NCBI GenBank assembly: GCA_046292445.1
Contig: JBKBQT010000069.1
Coordinates: 1 to 7,172 of the forward strand
From: CALIZF01 sp046292445
GTDB lineage: Bacteria > Pseudomonadota > Alphaproteobacteria > Rhodobacterales > Rhodobacteraceae
Length of the DNA: 7,172 nt
Reading direction: 5' to 3'
Made by a program: the position numbers and the translations under genes. Positions 1-6,283 of this stretch are shown here, one piece after another. Within the stretch, counting starts at the first letter, position 1; each line of letters begins with the position of its first letter. The notes below the pieces were generated by a model. It was given only the letters and a program-made list of their open reading frames with translations. It had not been told where the DNA came from and searched no databases.

Positions 1-1760
1 TGCTGGAGCCGGTCGAGAAGCTCCTGCAACTGGTTGCCGGTCATCTGCATGCCCTGCTGGCGTTCGGACATCTCGCCGTCGGGGTTGTCCTGCGCCTGTT
101 CGGCAAGCTGGCGCATGTAGTTGTCGAGCGCCTCGCGCAGCTCGTCCATCAATTCGGCGATCTCGCTGTCCGACGCGCCGTCCTTCATCGCCTGGTCGAG
201 CCGGTCCTGCGCCCGGCGCAGCCTTTCGAGCGCCGAGGCAAGATCGCCCTCTTCCACCAGAAGGGCGATCGCCCAGAGCTCCTCGGCGATCTCGTCGCGC
301 ACCGCCGGGTCGAGCGCCGGCCGGCTCGCGCCCTCGAGCTGGCGCATCGCTACACGCAGCCGCAGGAAGGCGCGTTCGTTGCGCACGAAACCCTCGGGCC
401 GGTGGGTCACGGCCCGAAGCACCTGCGCCGTGCGGCGGGCGTTCTCGACCGACCAGAGAAGATCGCGCCGCGCCTCGATGATCGCGGCGGCGAAGGGGTC
501 GAAGAACCGCTTGCCCGGCAGGATCGCGGCGACGGGGGCGGCGGCGCCGGTCTGGCCAAGGGCATCCTCGACCGTCAGGCTGATCGTGACGGGCAGATTG
601 GCGAAGGGATGTTTCGACAGATCATCCACCAGCGTCTCGACGATGGTCGTCCGGTCGCCGGCGAAGGGCATCGGCAGGTCGAGCACCACCGATGGGCGCG
701 GCTCGGGCGTCACCGCCAGACCGAAGCGCCGGTCCACCGCCGGCAGGTCGAGCGCGATCGTCGCCTGCCCGCCGGTCACGCCGTAATCGTCGGTCGCAAT
801 GAACGACAGGCCAAGCTGCCCCGCCTCTTCCCGCGTCACACCGCTCGTCGCGCGGATATCGGGGGCACGGTCGGGCAGCAGCGCGACATCCCAGGCCCGC
901 CCGCCGGGCCCGGTGATGCCGATCCGCCCGCCCTGCGCGACATCGAAAGTGGCGCCGCCGGCCGCGTCGGGCGCGACAGGGTTGCCGGACACGGTTTCCT
1001 CGAGGCCGAGCAGCCCGGCCTCGCCATAAAACCGCAGCGTCACGCGGCTCCCCTGCGGAAGGGGAAGCGTGCCGGCGTCGATGTCGTTGAGATAGAGCGC
1101 GGGCTTGCCGGTATAGTCCGGCGGGCGCACCCAGCCTTCCCAGACCGGGCCGGCGGCCAAAGCGCTGGCCGGCTGGGCGCCGAGGCCCGGAACGTCGGTC
1201 ACCCGTCCCGGAAGGCCGAACAGCAGCGCCATCAGCGCCGCGGTCAGCGCGACATAGCGCAGCGCATAGCGGTCGGCCTGCGACACGCGCAGGTCGGGCG
1301 CCGGGGCGCGGGCGGCGGCGGCGCGGGCCGCCATCCGTGCCAGATGCGCCGACCAGACGGCGCGGCTGCCCGCATCGCCGCGCCCGGTCGCTGCGGTATC
1401 GGCCAGCGCCGCGAGCGGGCGGCCGCGCAGGCCAGCATCGAGCCGGACGAGCGCTTCCGCCCGCGTCGGCCAGCGCAGGCTGCGCACACCGCGGATGAAG
1501 AGGATGATCGTGATCGCCGCCAGCGCCGCGAGGATCGCAACACCGGTCGTGCGGCCGAATGCCTCGAGAAGCCCGAAGGCGAGGGCGGCGAGCGCAGCCA
1601 GCACCACCGTCCAGCTGGGCCAGAACGCCCGCGCGAGCCGTTCGGCGGCAAGGCCGGCCCATGCCAGCCGGATCTCACCCCTGAGTGCCTGCATCGTGGC
1701 CGTGCGGAGCGCCTCTGCCCCGCCGTTACCCTGCGCCCGGCCGCTGTCCGTCTGATCCAT
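1..1760 (-). CDS. DUF4175 / TIGR02302 family membrane protein, C-terminus outside window
   Basis: A single open frame runs from ATG at 1760 to the window edge: 586 residues with no stop. Hydrophobic segments lie near residues 51-66, 73-90 and 167-184, giving an N-terminal membrane anchor. A long middle part, rich in beta-type sequence, follows and carries the family-like stretch PPDYTGKPALYL at 213-224. From about 420 onward the protein is helical, charged and coiled-coil-like, turning Gln/Met-rich near 550-586, where the window cuts it. As I remember, members of this alphaproteobacterial family are about 800-870 residues, so perhaps a third is missing, including the usual low-complexity Gln/Gly-rich tail. 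Function is unknown; topology suggests an inner-membrane protein with a large extracytoplasmic part. It lies 61 bases after lysA in the same direction, so co-transcription is likely. The start is supported by an AGGA about ten bases upstream of the ATG. Family assignment is from sequence pattern, not a profile search. Confidence 0.85.
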   Translation of the reverse strand, partial: MDQTDSGRAQGNGGAEALRTATMQALRGEIRLAWAGLAAERLARAFWPSWTVVLAALAALAFGLLEAFGRTTGVAILAALAAITIILFIRGVRSLRWPTRAEALVRLDAGLRGRPLAALADTAATGRGDAGSRAVWSAHLARMAARAAAARAPAPDLRVSQADRYALRYVALTAALMALLFGLPGRVTDVPGLGAQPASALAAGPVWEGWVRPPDYTGKPALYLNDIDAGTLPLPQGSRVTLRFYGEAGLLGLEETVSGNPVAPDAAGGATFDVAQGGRIGITGPGGRAWDVALLPDRAPDIRATSGVTREEAGQLGLSFIATDDYGVTGGQATIALDLPAVDRRFGLAVTPEPRPSVVLDLPMPFAGDRTTIVETLVDDLSKHPFANLPVTISLTVEDALGQTGAAAPVAAILPGKRFFDPFAAAIIEARRDLLWSVENARRTAQVLRAVTHRPEGFVRNERAFLRLRVAMRQLEGASRPALDPAVRDEIAEELWAIALLVEEGDLASALERLRRAQDRLDQAMKDGASDSEIAELMDELREALDNYMRQLAEQAQDNPDGEMSERQQGMQMTGNQLQELLDRLQ

Positions 1761-1821
1761 GGCGCCCCGTTCCTGCCCGGCAGTCCCTGCCCGCCGCAAC
1801 CCCGCCGCGGCCCGCCGGCAG

Positions 1822-3108
1822 CTAGCCGGTCCGGGCTGCCGGATCTGCCGCGAGCCACGGAGGGAGCGTATCGCGCGCCAGCATTTCGTCAAACGTCGGG
1901 CGCGCCCTTATGACCGCAAAGTGATCGTCCTTCACCAACACCTCGGGGATGAGCGGGCGCGAGTTGTATTCGCTCGCCATGACCGCGCCATAGGCACCGG
2001 CCGAGCGGAAGGCGACGAGATCGCCTGCCGCCAGCGGCGGCATCGGCCGGCCCGTGGCGAATGTATCGCCCGTCTCGCAGACCGGACCGACGATATCGAC
2101 CGGGACCGGGGCGGCGGCAGTCTCGACCACCGGCACGATGTCGTGATGCGCGCCATACATCGCCGGGCGGACGAGGTCGTTCATTGCCGCGTCGAGGATG
2201 AGGAAATCCCGCCCCTCGCCGGCCTTGGTGTAGATCACCGCGGCGAGCAGGATGCCCGCATTGCCGGCGATGAGCCGCCCCGGCTCGATCTCGATCTCGC
2301 AGCCGAGGTGCCCGACGGTGCGCTTGACCATCGCGCCGTAATCGAGCGGCAGCGGCGGCGGCGCGTTCGACCGCGTATAGGGAATGCCGAGGCCGCCGCC
2401 AAGGTCGAGCCGGTCGATCGAATGACCGTCTGCGCGAAGGGCGAGCGCGAGGTCTGCGATCTTGGCATAGGCCTCCTCGAACGGGGCGAGGTCGGTGAGC
2501 TGGCTGCCAATGTGCACGTCGATGCCGGTGACGCGCAGGCCCGGCAGCGCCGCCGCCTCGGCATAGATCGCGCGGGCGCGGCCGATCGGGATGCCGAACT
2601 TGTTCTCCTTGCGGCCCGTGGCGATCTTTTCGTGGGTGCGGGCGTCCACATCGGGGTTCACCCGCAGCGCGACCGGGGCGGTGACGCCGAGGCCGGCGGC
2701 GACCGCCGACAGGGCGCGCAGCTCGGCCTCGCTCTCGACATTGAACTGGCGGATGCCGCCCTCCAGCGCGACGCGCATCTCGGCCGCCGTCTTGCCCACG
2801 CCCGAGAAGACGATGCGGCTGCCCGGCACGCCGGCGGCGCGGGCGCGGCGATACTCGCCCTCGGAGACGACATCCATGCCGGCGCCGAGATCGCCGAGCG
2901 TGCGCAGCACCGCGACATTCGAGAGCGCCTTGACCGCGAAGCAGACGAGATGCGGCAGCGGCGCGAGGGCCTCGGTGAACAGGCGGTAGTGCCTCGCGAG
3001 GGTCGCGGTCGAATAGACATAGGCCGGCGTGCCGACGGCGCCGGCGATGGCGGTCAGGGGAACGTCCTCTGCATGCAGGATGCCGTTGCGGTAGAGGAAA
3101 TGATCCAT
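1822..3108 (-). CDS. lysA: Diaminopimelate decarboxylase (EC 4.1.1.20)
   Basis: This 428-residue protein has the normal length for LysA, the cytoplasmic PLP enzyme that decarboxylates meso-diaminopimelate to L-lysine, the final step of the DAP pathway. It is a fold-type III (alanine racemase-like) decarboxylase. Visible motifs in order: FAVKALSN with the Schiff-base lysine K60; HIGSQ at 199-203; the glycine-rich phosphate-binding loop GGGLG at 237-241; EPGR at 275-278; CETGD at 344-348, which supplies the active-site Cys and Glu; and GAYG at 371-374 with the conserved Tyr373. The residues after the PLP lysine read ALSN rather than the commoner ANSN, probably a lineage variant. ATG at 3108 is the only start that keeps the usual N-terminus (HFLYRNGILHAEDV); the Shine-Dalgarno is weak. 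It lies 130 bases downstream of the DUF2834 gene and 61 bases upstream of the DUF4175 gene. Stop codon is TAG. Confidence 0.97.
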   Translation of the reverse strand: MDHFLYRNGILHAEDVPLTAIAGAVGTPAYVYSTATLARHYRLFTEALAPLPHLVCFAVKALSNVAVLRTLGDLGAGMDVVSEGEYRRARAAGVPGSRIVFSGVGKTAAEMRVALEGGIRQFNVESEAELRALSAVAAGLGVTAPVALRVNPDVDARTHEKIATGRKENKFGIPIGRARAIYAEAAALPGLRVTGIDVHIGSQLTDLAPFEEAYAKIADLALALRADGHSIDRLDLGGGLGIPYTRSNAPPPLPLDYGAMVKRTVGHLGCEIEIEPGRLIAGNAGILLAAVIYTKAGEGRDFLILDAAMNDLVRPAMYGAHHDIVPVVETAAAPVPVDIVGPVCETGDTFATGRPMPPLAAGDLVAFRSAGAYGAVMASEYNSRPLIPEVLVKDDHFAVIRARPTFDEMLARDTLPPWLAADPAARTG

Positions 3109-3146
3109 GGATGGCGCCCCCGGGTGTCACGGCTGGCCTAGCGTGC

Positions 3147-3161
3147 GCGCCGGGCCGGCGC
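3147..3161. repeat. Perfect 7-base inverted repeat upstream of lysA
   Basis: GCGCCGG, one G, then CCGGCGC, in the 130-base spacer before lysA, about 40-55 bases upstream of its start. It could fold in RNA (six or fewer pairs once a loop is allowed) or be a protein-binding dyad. There is no T-run after it on either strand, so it is not a standard intrinsic terminator. At this base composition such dyads also arise by chance. Confidence 0.4.
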
Positions 3162-3192
3162 AACGCCCCGGCGGGATCGCGGGCGTGTCCGT

Positions 3193-3227
3193 GCGCCTCC
3201 GGCGGGGATATTTGGGCCAGCCTGAAG
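3193..3227. repeat. Candidate dispersed Rhodobacterales intergenic element
   Basis: This stretch contains GCGCCTCCGGCGGGGATATT (3194-3213) followed by TGGGCCAG. It has a short stem, CGCC-TCC-GGCG, next to an AT-rich GATATTT patch that stands out from the surrounding GC-rich DNA. From memory, very similar segments recur between genes in Rhodobacterales genomes. It lies just after the end of the DUF2834 gene, where such elements might act in 3'-end formation. Only one copy is in this window, so repetition cannot be shown here. Confidence 0.45.
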
Positions 3228-3238
3228 GGCGGGCGGTG

Positions 3239-3556
3239 CTAGCGGACCGGGGCGCTGCGCAGGAAGAGATAGAGCGGCAGGCCGCAGCTGACCCCGATGC
3301 AGAAGGTGGCGGGGATGGCGAGGAGCGCGATCCAGTTCCGGCGCATCGCGGTTTCGGCGATGATCCAGGCGGTCAGCGTGATCGCGGCGATGACGAGATC
3401 CCAGGTCAGGCCGGTGGTGGAGGCGTTGACATACCAGGCGTCGATCAGGCCGGCGAGGCCCGTCCCGGTCTCGCGCATGTGGGTGATGAACCAGTACATC
3501 GGATGGGTGGCGCCCCAGACGGCGAGGGCGAGCCAGAGCCAGCGGAGCGGGGTCAC
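3239..3556 (-). CDS. DUF2834 family small membrane protein
   Basis: This 105-residue hydrophobic protein begins at a GTG whose bases overlap the stop of the preceding lipoprotein gene (GTGA). Three membrane segments can be seen, near residues 5-26, 51-70 and 75-98. The N-terminal WGATHPMYWF, the central DAWYVNASTTGLTWDL and the C-terminal FCIGVSCGLPLYLFLR match what I know of DUF2834 proteins, which have no assigned function. The frame stays open well upstream, to about 3886, but that extension is arginine/proline-rich, overlaps the lipoprotein and argH coding sequence, and is a GC-rich shadow. The GTG start gives a protein that begins directly with the family N-terminus (MTPLRWLWLALAVWG). 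The 4-base overlap implies translational coupling with the lipoprotein and argH, so it is probably made in step with them. An inner-membrane location is inferred from the hydrophobic segments. Confidence 0.85.
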   Translation of the reverse strand: MTPLRWLWLALAVWGATHPMYWFITHMRETGTGLAGLIDAWYVNASTTGLTWDLVIAAITLTAWIIAETAMRRNWIALLAIPATFCIGVSCGLPLYLFLRSAPVR

Positions 3557-3735
3557 GGGAATTCCGCCGTCACGCCGAGGCGCGCATCGCCCGACAGCGT
3601 GACGCCCTGCGGCGCGCGGGCGGGCGGCTCGGGCGGGCCGTCGGCGCCGCAGGCGGCGAGGAGCAGCGCCGCGGCGATCAGCGCGGCGCGGCGACGCGGG
3701 CGCGGCGCGAGGCGCGGTGTGGTGGCGGCGGTCAT
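3553..3735 (-). CDS. Small lipoprotein, LptM-like (LppL/YifL type)
   Basis: This is a 60-residue precursor. A basic N-terminus (PRPRRR, 11-16) leads into a hydrophobic core ending in the lipobox LAAC, with the lipidated Cys at 29. The mature part is only about 32 residues and proline-rich. It opens with C-G-A-D-G-P-P-E-P-P, close to the C-G-x-K-G-P-x-x-x-P opening of LptM, the outer-membrane lipoprotein that in E. coli assists maturation of the LptD/LptE LPS translocon. LptM-type genes are known upstream of lysA in other proteobacteria (for example lppL in Pseudomonas), matching the position here. The usual Lys is replaced by Asp, so equivalence in function is an inference. Its ATG overlaps the argH stop (ATGA) and its own stop overlaps the DUF2834 start (GTGA). 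Because of its size and its overlaps with flanking genes, automatic annotation could easily miss it. Confidence 0.82.
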   Translation of the reverse strand: MTAATTPRLAPRPRRRAALIAAALLLAACGADGPPEPPARAPQGVTLSGDARLGVTAEFP

Positions 3736-5126
3736 CCGAGGATCTCCTTCCAGCGGGCGATCTGGCCCCGCACCCTGTCCGGGGCGGTGCCACCGTAGGA
3801 TGTGCGCGAGGCGACGGAATTTTCCACCCCGAGGACGGCAAAGACATCGGCTGTGATGCCCGGATGGGCCGCCTGCATCTCGGCAAGCGTCAGGTCGGGC
3901 AGGTCGCGCCCGGTGCGTTCGGCGAGGGAGACGAGGGTTCCGGTGACATGATGGGCGTCGCGGAAGGGCAGGCCGAGGCTGCGCACCAGCCAGTCGGCAA
4001 GGTCGGTGGCGGTCGAGAAGCCGGCGGCGGCGGCGGCGCGCAGGGTGGGAGCCTCGGCGGTCATGTCGCCGACCATCCCGGTCGTGGCGGCGAGCATGAG
4101 CATGAGCGAATCGGCCGCGTCGAAGACCGCTTCCTTGTCTTCCTGCATGTCCTTGGAATAGGCGAGCGGCAGGCCCTTCATCACCGTCATCAGCGCGACC
4201 GAGGCGCCGAGGATGCGGCCCGTCTTGGCGCGGACGAGTTCGGCGGCATCGGGGTTCTTCTTCTGCGGCATGATGCTGCTGCCGGTCGTCCAGCGGTCCG
4301 AGAGGCGCACGAAGCGGAACTGGGCGGAGGACCAGATGACCACCTCTTCGGCCAGCCGCGACAGGTGCATCGCGCAGATCGACGCGGCGGCGAGGAACTC
4401 GAGCGCAAAATCGCGGTCGGCGACGGTATCGAGGCTGTTGGCCGTCGGCCGATCGAAGCCGAGCGCGGCGGCGGTGGCGTGGCGGTCGATGGGAAAAGAC
4501 GTGCCGGCGAGCGCGGCGGCGCCGAGCGGGCATTCGTTCATCCGGGCGCGGGCATCGGCGAACCGGGCGCGGTCGCGGGCGAGCATCTCGACATAGGCCA
4601 TCATGTGATGGCCCCAGGTCACCGGCTGCGCCGTCTGGAGGTGGGTAAAGCCGGGCATCGGCCAGTCCGCCCCCGCCTCGGCCTGGGCGAGGAAGGCGCG
4701 CATCAGGGCAGTGATCGCGTCGATGGCCGCATCGCACTGATCGCGCACCCAGAGGCGGAAATCGAGTGCGACCTGATCGTTGCGCGAGCGTGCGGTGTGC
4801 AGGCGCCGCGCGGGTTCGCCGATGAGGTCGGCCAGCCGGGCCTCGATGTTCATGTGGATGTCCTCGAGGTCGGTGCGGAAGGGGAACACGCCCGCCTCGA
4901 TCTCTGACAACACGGTGAGCAGGCCTTCCCGGATCGCCGCGGCATCGGTATCTGCAATGATGCCCTGCGCGCCGAGCATCGCCGCATGGGCGCGGCTGCC
5001 CGCGATGTCCTGGGCGTAGAGCCGCCGGTCGAACCCGATCGAGGCGTTGATCGCCTCCATGATCGCGTCCGGGCCCGCGGCGAAGCGCCCGCCCCACATC
5101 GTGTTGGCTTTCGGCGTGTCGGTCAT
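3732..5126 (-). CDS. argH: Argininosuccinate lyase (EC 4.3.2.1)
   Basis: This 464-residue cytoplasmic enzyme of the fumarase/aspartase superfamily splits argininosuccinate into arginine and fumarate, the last step of arginine synthesis; the family acts as a homotetramer. Length is normal. Signatures in order: MWGGRF at 10-15; TARSRNDQVA at 111-120; MPGFTHLQTAQP at 157-168 with the catalytic-region His162; and the superfamily signature loop GSSIMPQKKNP at 282-292 with its active-site serine. The ATG at 5126 gives the expected N-terminus (MTDTPKANTMWGGRF). An in-frame ATG at 5150 would add eight residues (MSHLHRPS) without family support, and would overlap the tlpA start. Neither start has a clear Shine-Dalgarno. 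The stop overlaps the start of the downstream lipoprotein gene. argH leads the leftward gene series and stands head to head with tlpA. Confidence 0.97.
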   Translation of the reverse strand: MTDTPKANTMWGGRFAAGPDAIMEAINASIGFDRRLYAQDIAGSRAHAAMLGAQGIIADTDAAAIREGLLTVLSEIEAGVFPFRTDLEDIHMNIEARLADLIGEPARRLHTARSRNDQVALDFRLWVRDQCDAAIDAITALMRAFLAQAEAGADWPMPGFTHLQTAQPVTWGHHMMAYVEMLARDRARFADARARMNECPLGAAALAGTSFPIDRHATAAALGFDRPTANSLDTVADRDFALEFLAAASICAMHLSRLAEEVVIWSSAQFRFVRLSDRWTTGSSIMPQKKNPDAAELVRAKTGRILGASVALMTVMKGLPLAYSKDMQEDKEAVFDAADSLMLMLAATTGMVGDMTAEAPTLRAAAAAGFSTATDLADWLVRSLGLPFRDAHHVTGTLVSLAERTGRDLPDLTLAEMQAAHPGITADVFAVLGVENSVASRTSYGGTAPDRVRGQIARWKEILG

Positions 5127-5137
5127 GGATGGCCTGT

Positions 5138-5143
5138 GGAGGT
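5138..5143 (+). promoter_or_regulatory. Ribosome-binding site that fixes the tlpA start
   Basis: GGAGGT, a near-perfect Shine-Dalgarno, ends five bases before the ATG at 5149. It favours that start over the in-frame ATG at 5125, which would put this site inside the coding sequence and add eight residues (MDGLWRWD) before the signal peptide. Confidence 0.8.
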
Positions 5144-5148
5144 GGGAC

Positions 5149-5700
5149 ATGAGGAACTGGGTGGGCGCGGTCTATACGGCGCTGGCGGTTTTCGCCACCC
5201 CTGCCGCGGCCGATCCGCGGCTTGCCGCGCTGCTCGAGGGCGACATGCGCAAGCTGGTGCTGCACGCCGAGCCGCGCGCCGTGTCGCAGGCGGTGTTCCG
5301 CGATGCGGCGGGGGGCGAGCATCGTCTGGGTGACTGGCGCGGCAAGGTGGTGCTGGTGAATTTCTGGGCGACATGGTGCGCGCCCTGCCGGCACGAGATG
5401 CCCGCGCTCGACCGGCTGGCGGCCGAGATGGGGGGGGCGGATTTCGCCGTGCTGACCATTGCGACGGGGCGCAATGCGCTACCGGCGATCGAGGCGTTCT
5501 TTGCCGAGGCGGGGGTGCGGCACCTGCCGGTGCTGCTCGATGCGCGCTCGGCGCTGGCGCGGTCGTCAGGGGTGGCCGGGCTGCCGGGGACGCTGCTGAT
5601 CGATGCCGAGGGGCGCGAGGTCGGGCGCATGCTGGGCGATGCGGACTGGGATTCGGCCTCGGCCAAGGCGGTGATCGCGGCGCTGGTCAGCGGCGATTGA
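5149..5700 (+). CDS. tlpA: TlpA family periplasmic thioredoxin-like protein
   Basis: This 183-residue protein has an N-terminal signal sequence (about 1-21, MRNWVGAVYTALAVFATPAAA, with a likely cleavage after AxA) or an uncleaved signal anchor. A thioredoxin fold of the TlpA/ResA/AhpC-TSA type follows. The redox motif is in NFWATWCAPC, with WCAPC at 76-80; the preceding GDWRGKVVLVNFWA is typical of the family. The cis-proline is in GLPGTLLID (Pro146), where Thr or Ser more often follows Pro. Such proteins are periplasmic thiol-disulfide reductants; in Bradyrhizobium, TlpA serves cytochrome aa3 oxidase assembly by reducing copper chaperones and CoxB. A similar role here is inferred from the family only. 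The gene is divergent from argH with a 22-base gap, so its promoter must lie largely inside argH. Its end overlaps a convergent lipoprotein gene by 14 bases. A run of eight G (5430-5437) lies within the coding sequence. Confidence 0.92.
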   Translation: MRNWVGAVYTALAVFATPAAADPRLAALLEGDMRKLVLHAEPRAVSQAVFRDAAGGEHRLGDWRGKVVLVNFWATWCAPCRHEMPALDRLAAEMGGADFAVLTIATGRNALPAIEAFFAEAGVRHLPVLLDARSALARSSGVAGLPGTLLIDAEGREVGRMLGDADWDSASAKAVIAALVSGD

Positions 5701-6151
5701 CGCTGCGGGCGTTGGCATCGCCCGTCACCGTGATGCGGCGCACGCCCTCAAGGCGGATGTTGCTGGCAAAGAGCGCCACCGTCACCTCGCGCGACATCGG
5801 CGTGCCGGCGGGGCGCGGGACGCGCGGCGGCTGCACGAGAAAGCGGTAGACAAGCTCGCTCGCGCCCTCCTCGGGCCGCTCGAGCACCAGCGCCGCGTCC
5901 CAGTGGCCCTGGGTCGGCGGCAGGCCGGTCGCGCGGATGATCGCGCCGCCGGGGGTCGGCTCGACCGCAAGTTCGGTCACCTGCGCGATCGGCTGGCGCG
6001 GATCGACGCGCGCCGCCGGGGCGCGGGCGACGGCGCGCGCCTCGGCCGAGCGGCCGAACCAGTTGAACGGGTTGACCCGGCTGTCGCGCACTGTGGCGCA
6101 TCCTGCGACGACGAGGGTGGCGGCGAGGATGGCGACGAGGGTTCTGGACAA
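5687..6151 (-). CDS. Hypothetical lipoprotein, 154 residues
   Basis: The precursor starts MSRTLVAILAATLVVAGC, a short lipoprotein signal with lipobox VAGC and the lipidated Cys at 18. The mature protein first carries a segment with NPFNWFGRS (27-35), then an Ala/Arg-rich linker. The rest is a soluble region of about 90 residues with alternating beta-type patterns (VTELAVEPTPGGAIIRATGL; SELVYRFLVQPP; EVTVALFASNIRLEGVRRITVTG). I recognise no named domain; it resembles uncharacterised envelope lipoproteins of Rhodobacterales. The start codon is TTG: no ATG or GTG would give a correctly placed signal peptide, and a GGAGG lies six bases upstream. Its last 14 bases overlap the end of tlpA on the opposite strand. 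It faces away from sufE across a 140-base spacer, so it probably has its own promoter there. Confidence 0.85.
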   Translation of the reverse strand: MSRTLVAILAATLVVAGCATVRDSRVNPFNWFGRSAEARAVARAPAARVDPRQPIAQVTELAVEPTPGGAIIRATGLPPTQGHWDAALVLERPEEGASELVYRFLVQPPRVPRPAGTPMSREVTVALFASNIRLEGVRRITVTGDANARSVNRR

Positions 6152-6157
6152 GGGCGG

Positions 6158-6162
6158 CCTCC
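6158..6162 (-). promoter_or_regulatory. Ribosome-binding site supporting a TTG start
   Basis: On the minus strand this reads GGAGG and ends six bases before the TTG at 6151. It is the main evidence that the lipoprotein gene begins at this unusual codon. Confidence 0.75.
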
Positions 6163-6265
6163 GCGCGGACGGTCCCCCGTGGCTAGCGCATGCGGGCGGG
6201 TTTGAAAAGCCGCGAACGGGCGGGCAGCGGCTGCGGGCACTGGACGCGGGCGGGGTGCAGCCATA

Positions 6266-6283
6266 CCTGAGGGGCCTGAGGGG
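6266..6283 (+). repeat. Tandem 9-base direct repeat in the sufE leader
   Basis: CCTGAGGGG occurs twice with no gap (6266-6274 and 6275-6283). The second copy supplies the GAGGGG that forms the sufE Shine-Dalgarno (GGGGAG at 6280-6285, six bases before the ATG). The first copy is an equivalent purine-rich block nine bases further upstream. Both copies are exact; a role is not shown. Confidence 0.7.

Noticed and set aside
402..1913. 503-codon open frame on the plus strand
   Set aside because: It lies opposite the DUF4175 gene and the end of lysA, is rich in Arg/Gly/Ala with no domain pattern, and is the usual antisense shadow in GC-rich DNA.
1755..3130. Similar context around the lysA and DUF4175 starts (GGCGCC close before ATGGATCA)
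   Set aside because: The match is short, spaced differently in the two cases and partly coding; chance in GC-rich sequence is enough to explain it.
1759..3141. 460-codon open frame on the plus strand
   Set aside because: It is exactly opposite lysA, whose catalytic motifs are all intact; the composition (Arg/Asp/Gly/His-rich) is that of an antisense shadow.
3557..3886. Upstream extension of the DUF2834 frame
   Set aside because: It overlaps the lipoprotein and argH coding sequence with Arg/Pro-rich sequence; the GTG at 3556 gives the family N-terminus.
5047..5148. Earlier in-frame starts for tlpA (5047, 5125)
   Set aside because: They would add residues before the signal peptide, overlap argH coding sequence and ignore the strong Shine-Dalgarno at 5138-5143.
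5127..5150. Earlier argH start at 5150
   Set aside because: The eight added residues have no family support and no Shine-Dalgarno precedes them.
3553..5394. 613-codon open frame on the minus strand
   Set aside because: Only its last 60 codons are real (the small lipoprotein). The rest is out of frame with argH and crosses the tlpA start.
6182..6194. Adjoining palindromes GCTAGC and CGCATGCG
   Set aside because: Too short and self-complementary by composition; no known operator pattern recognised.
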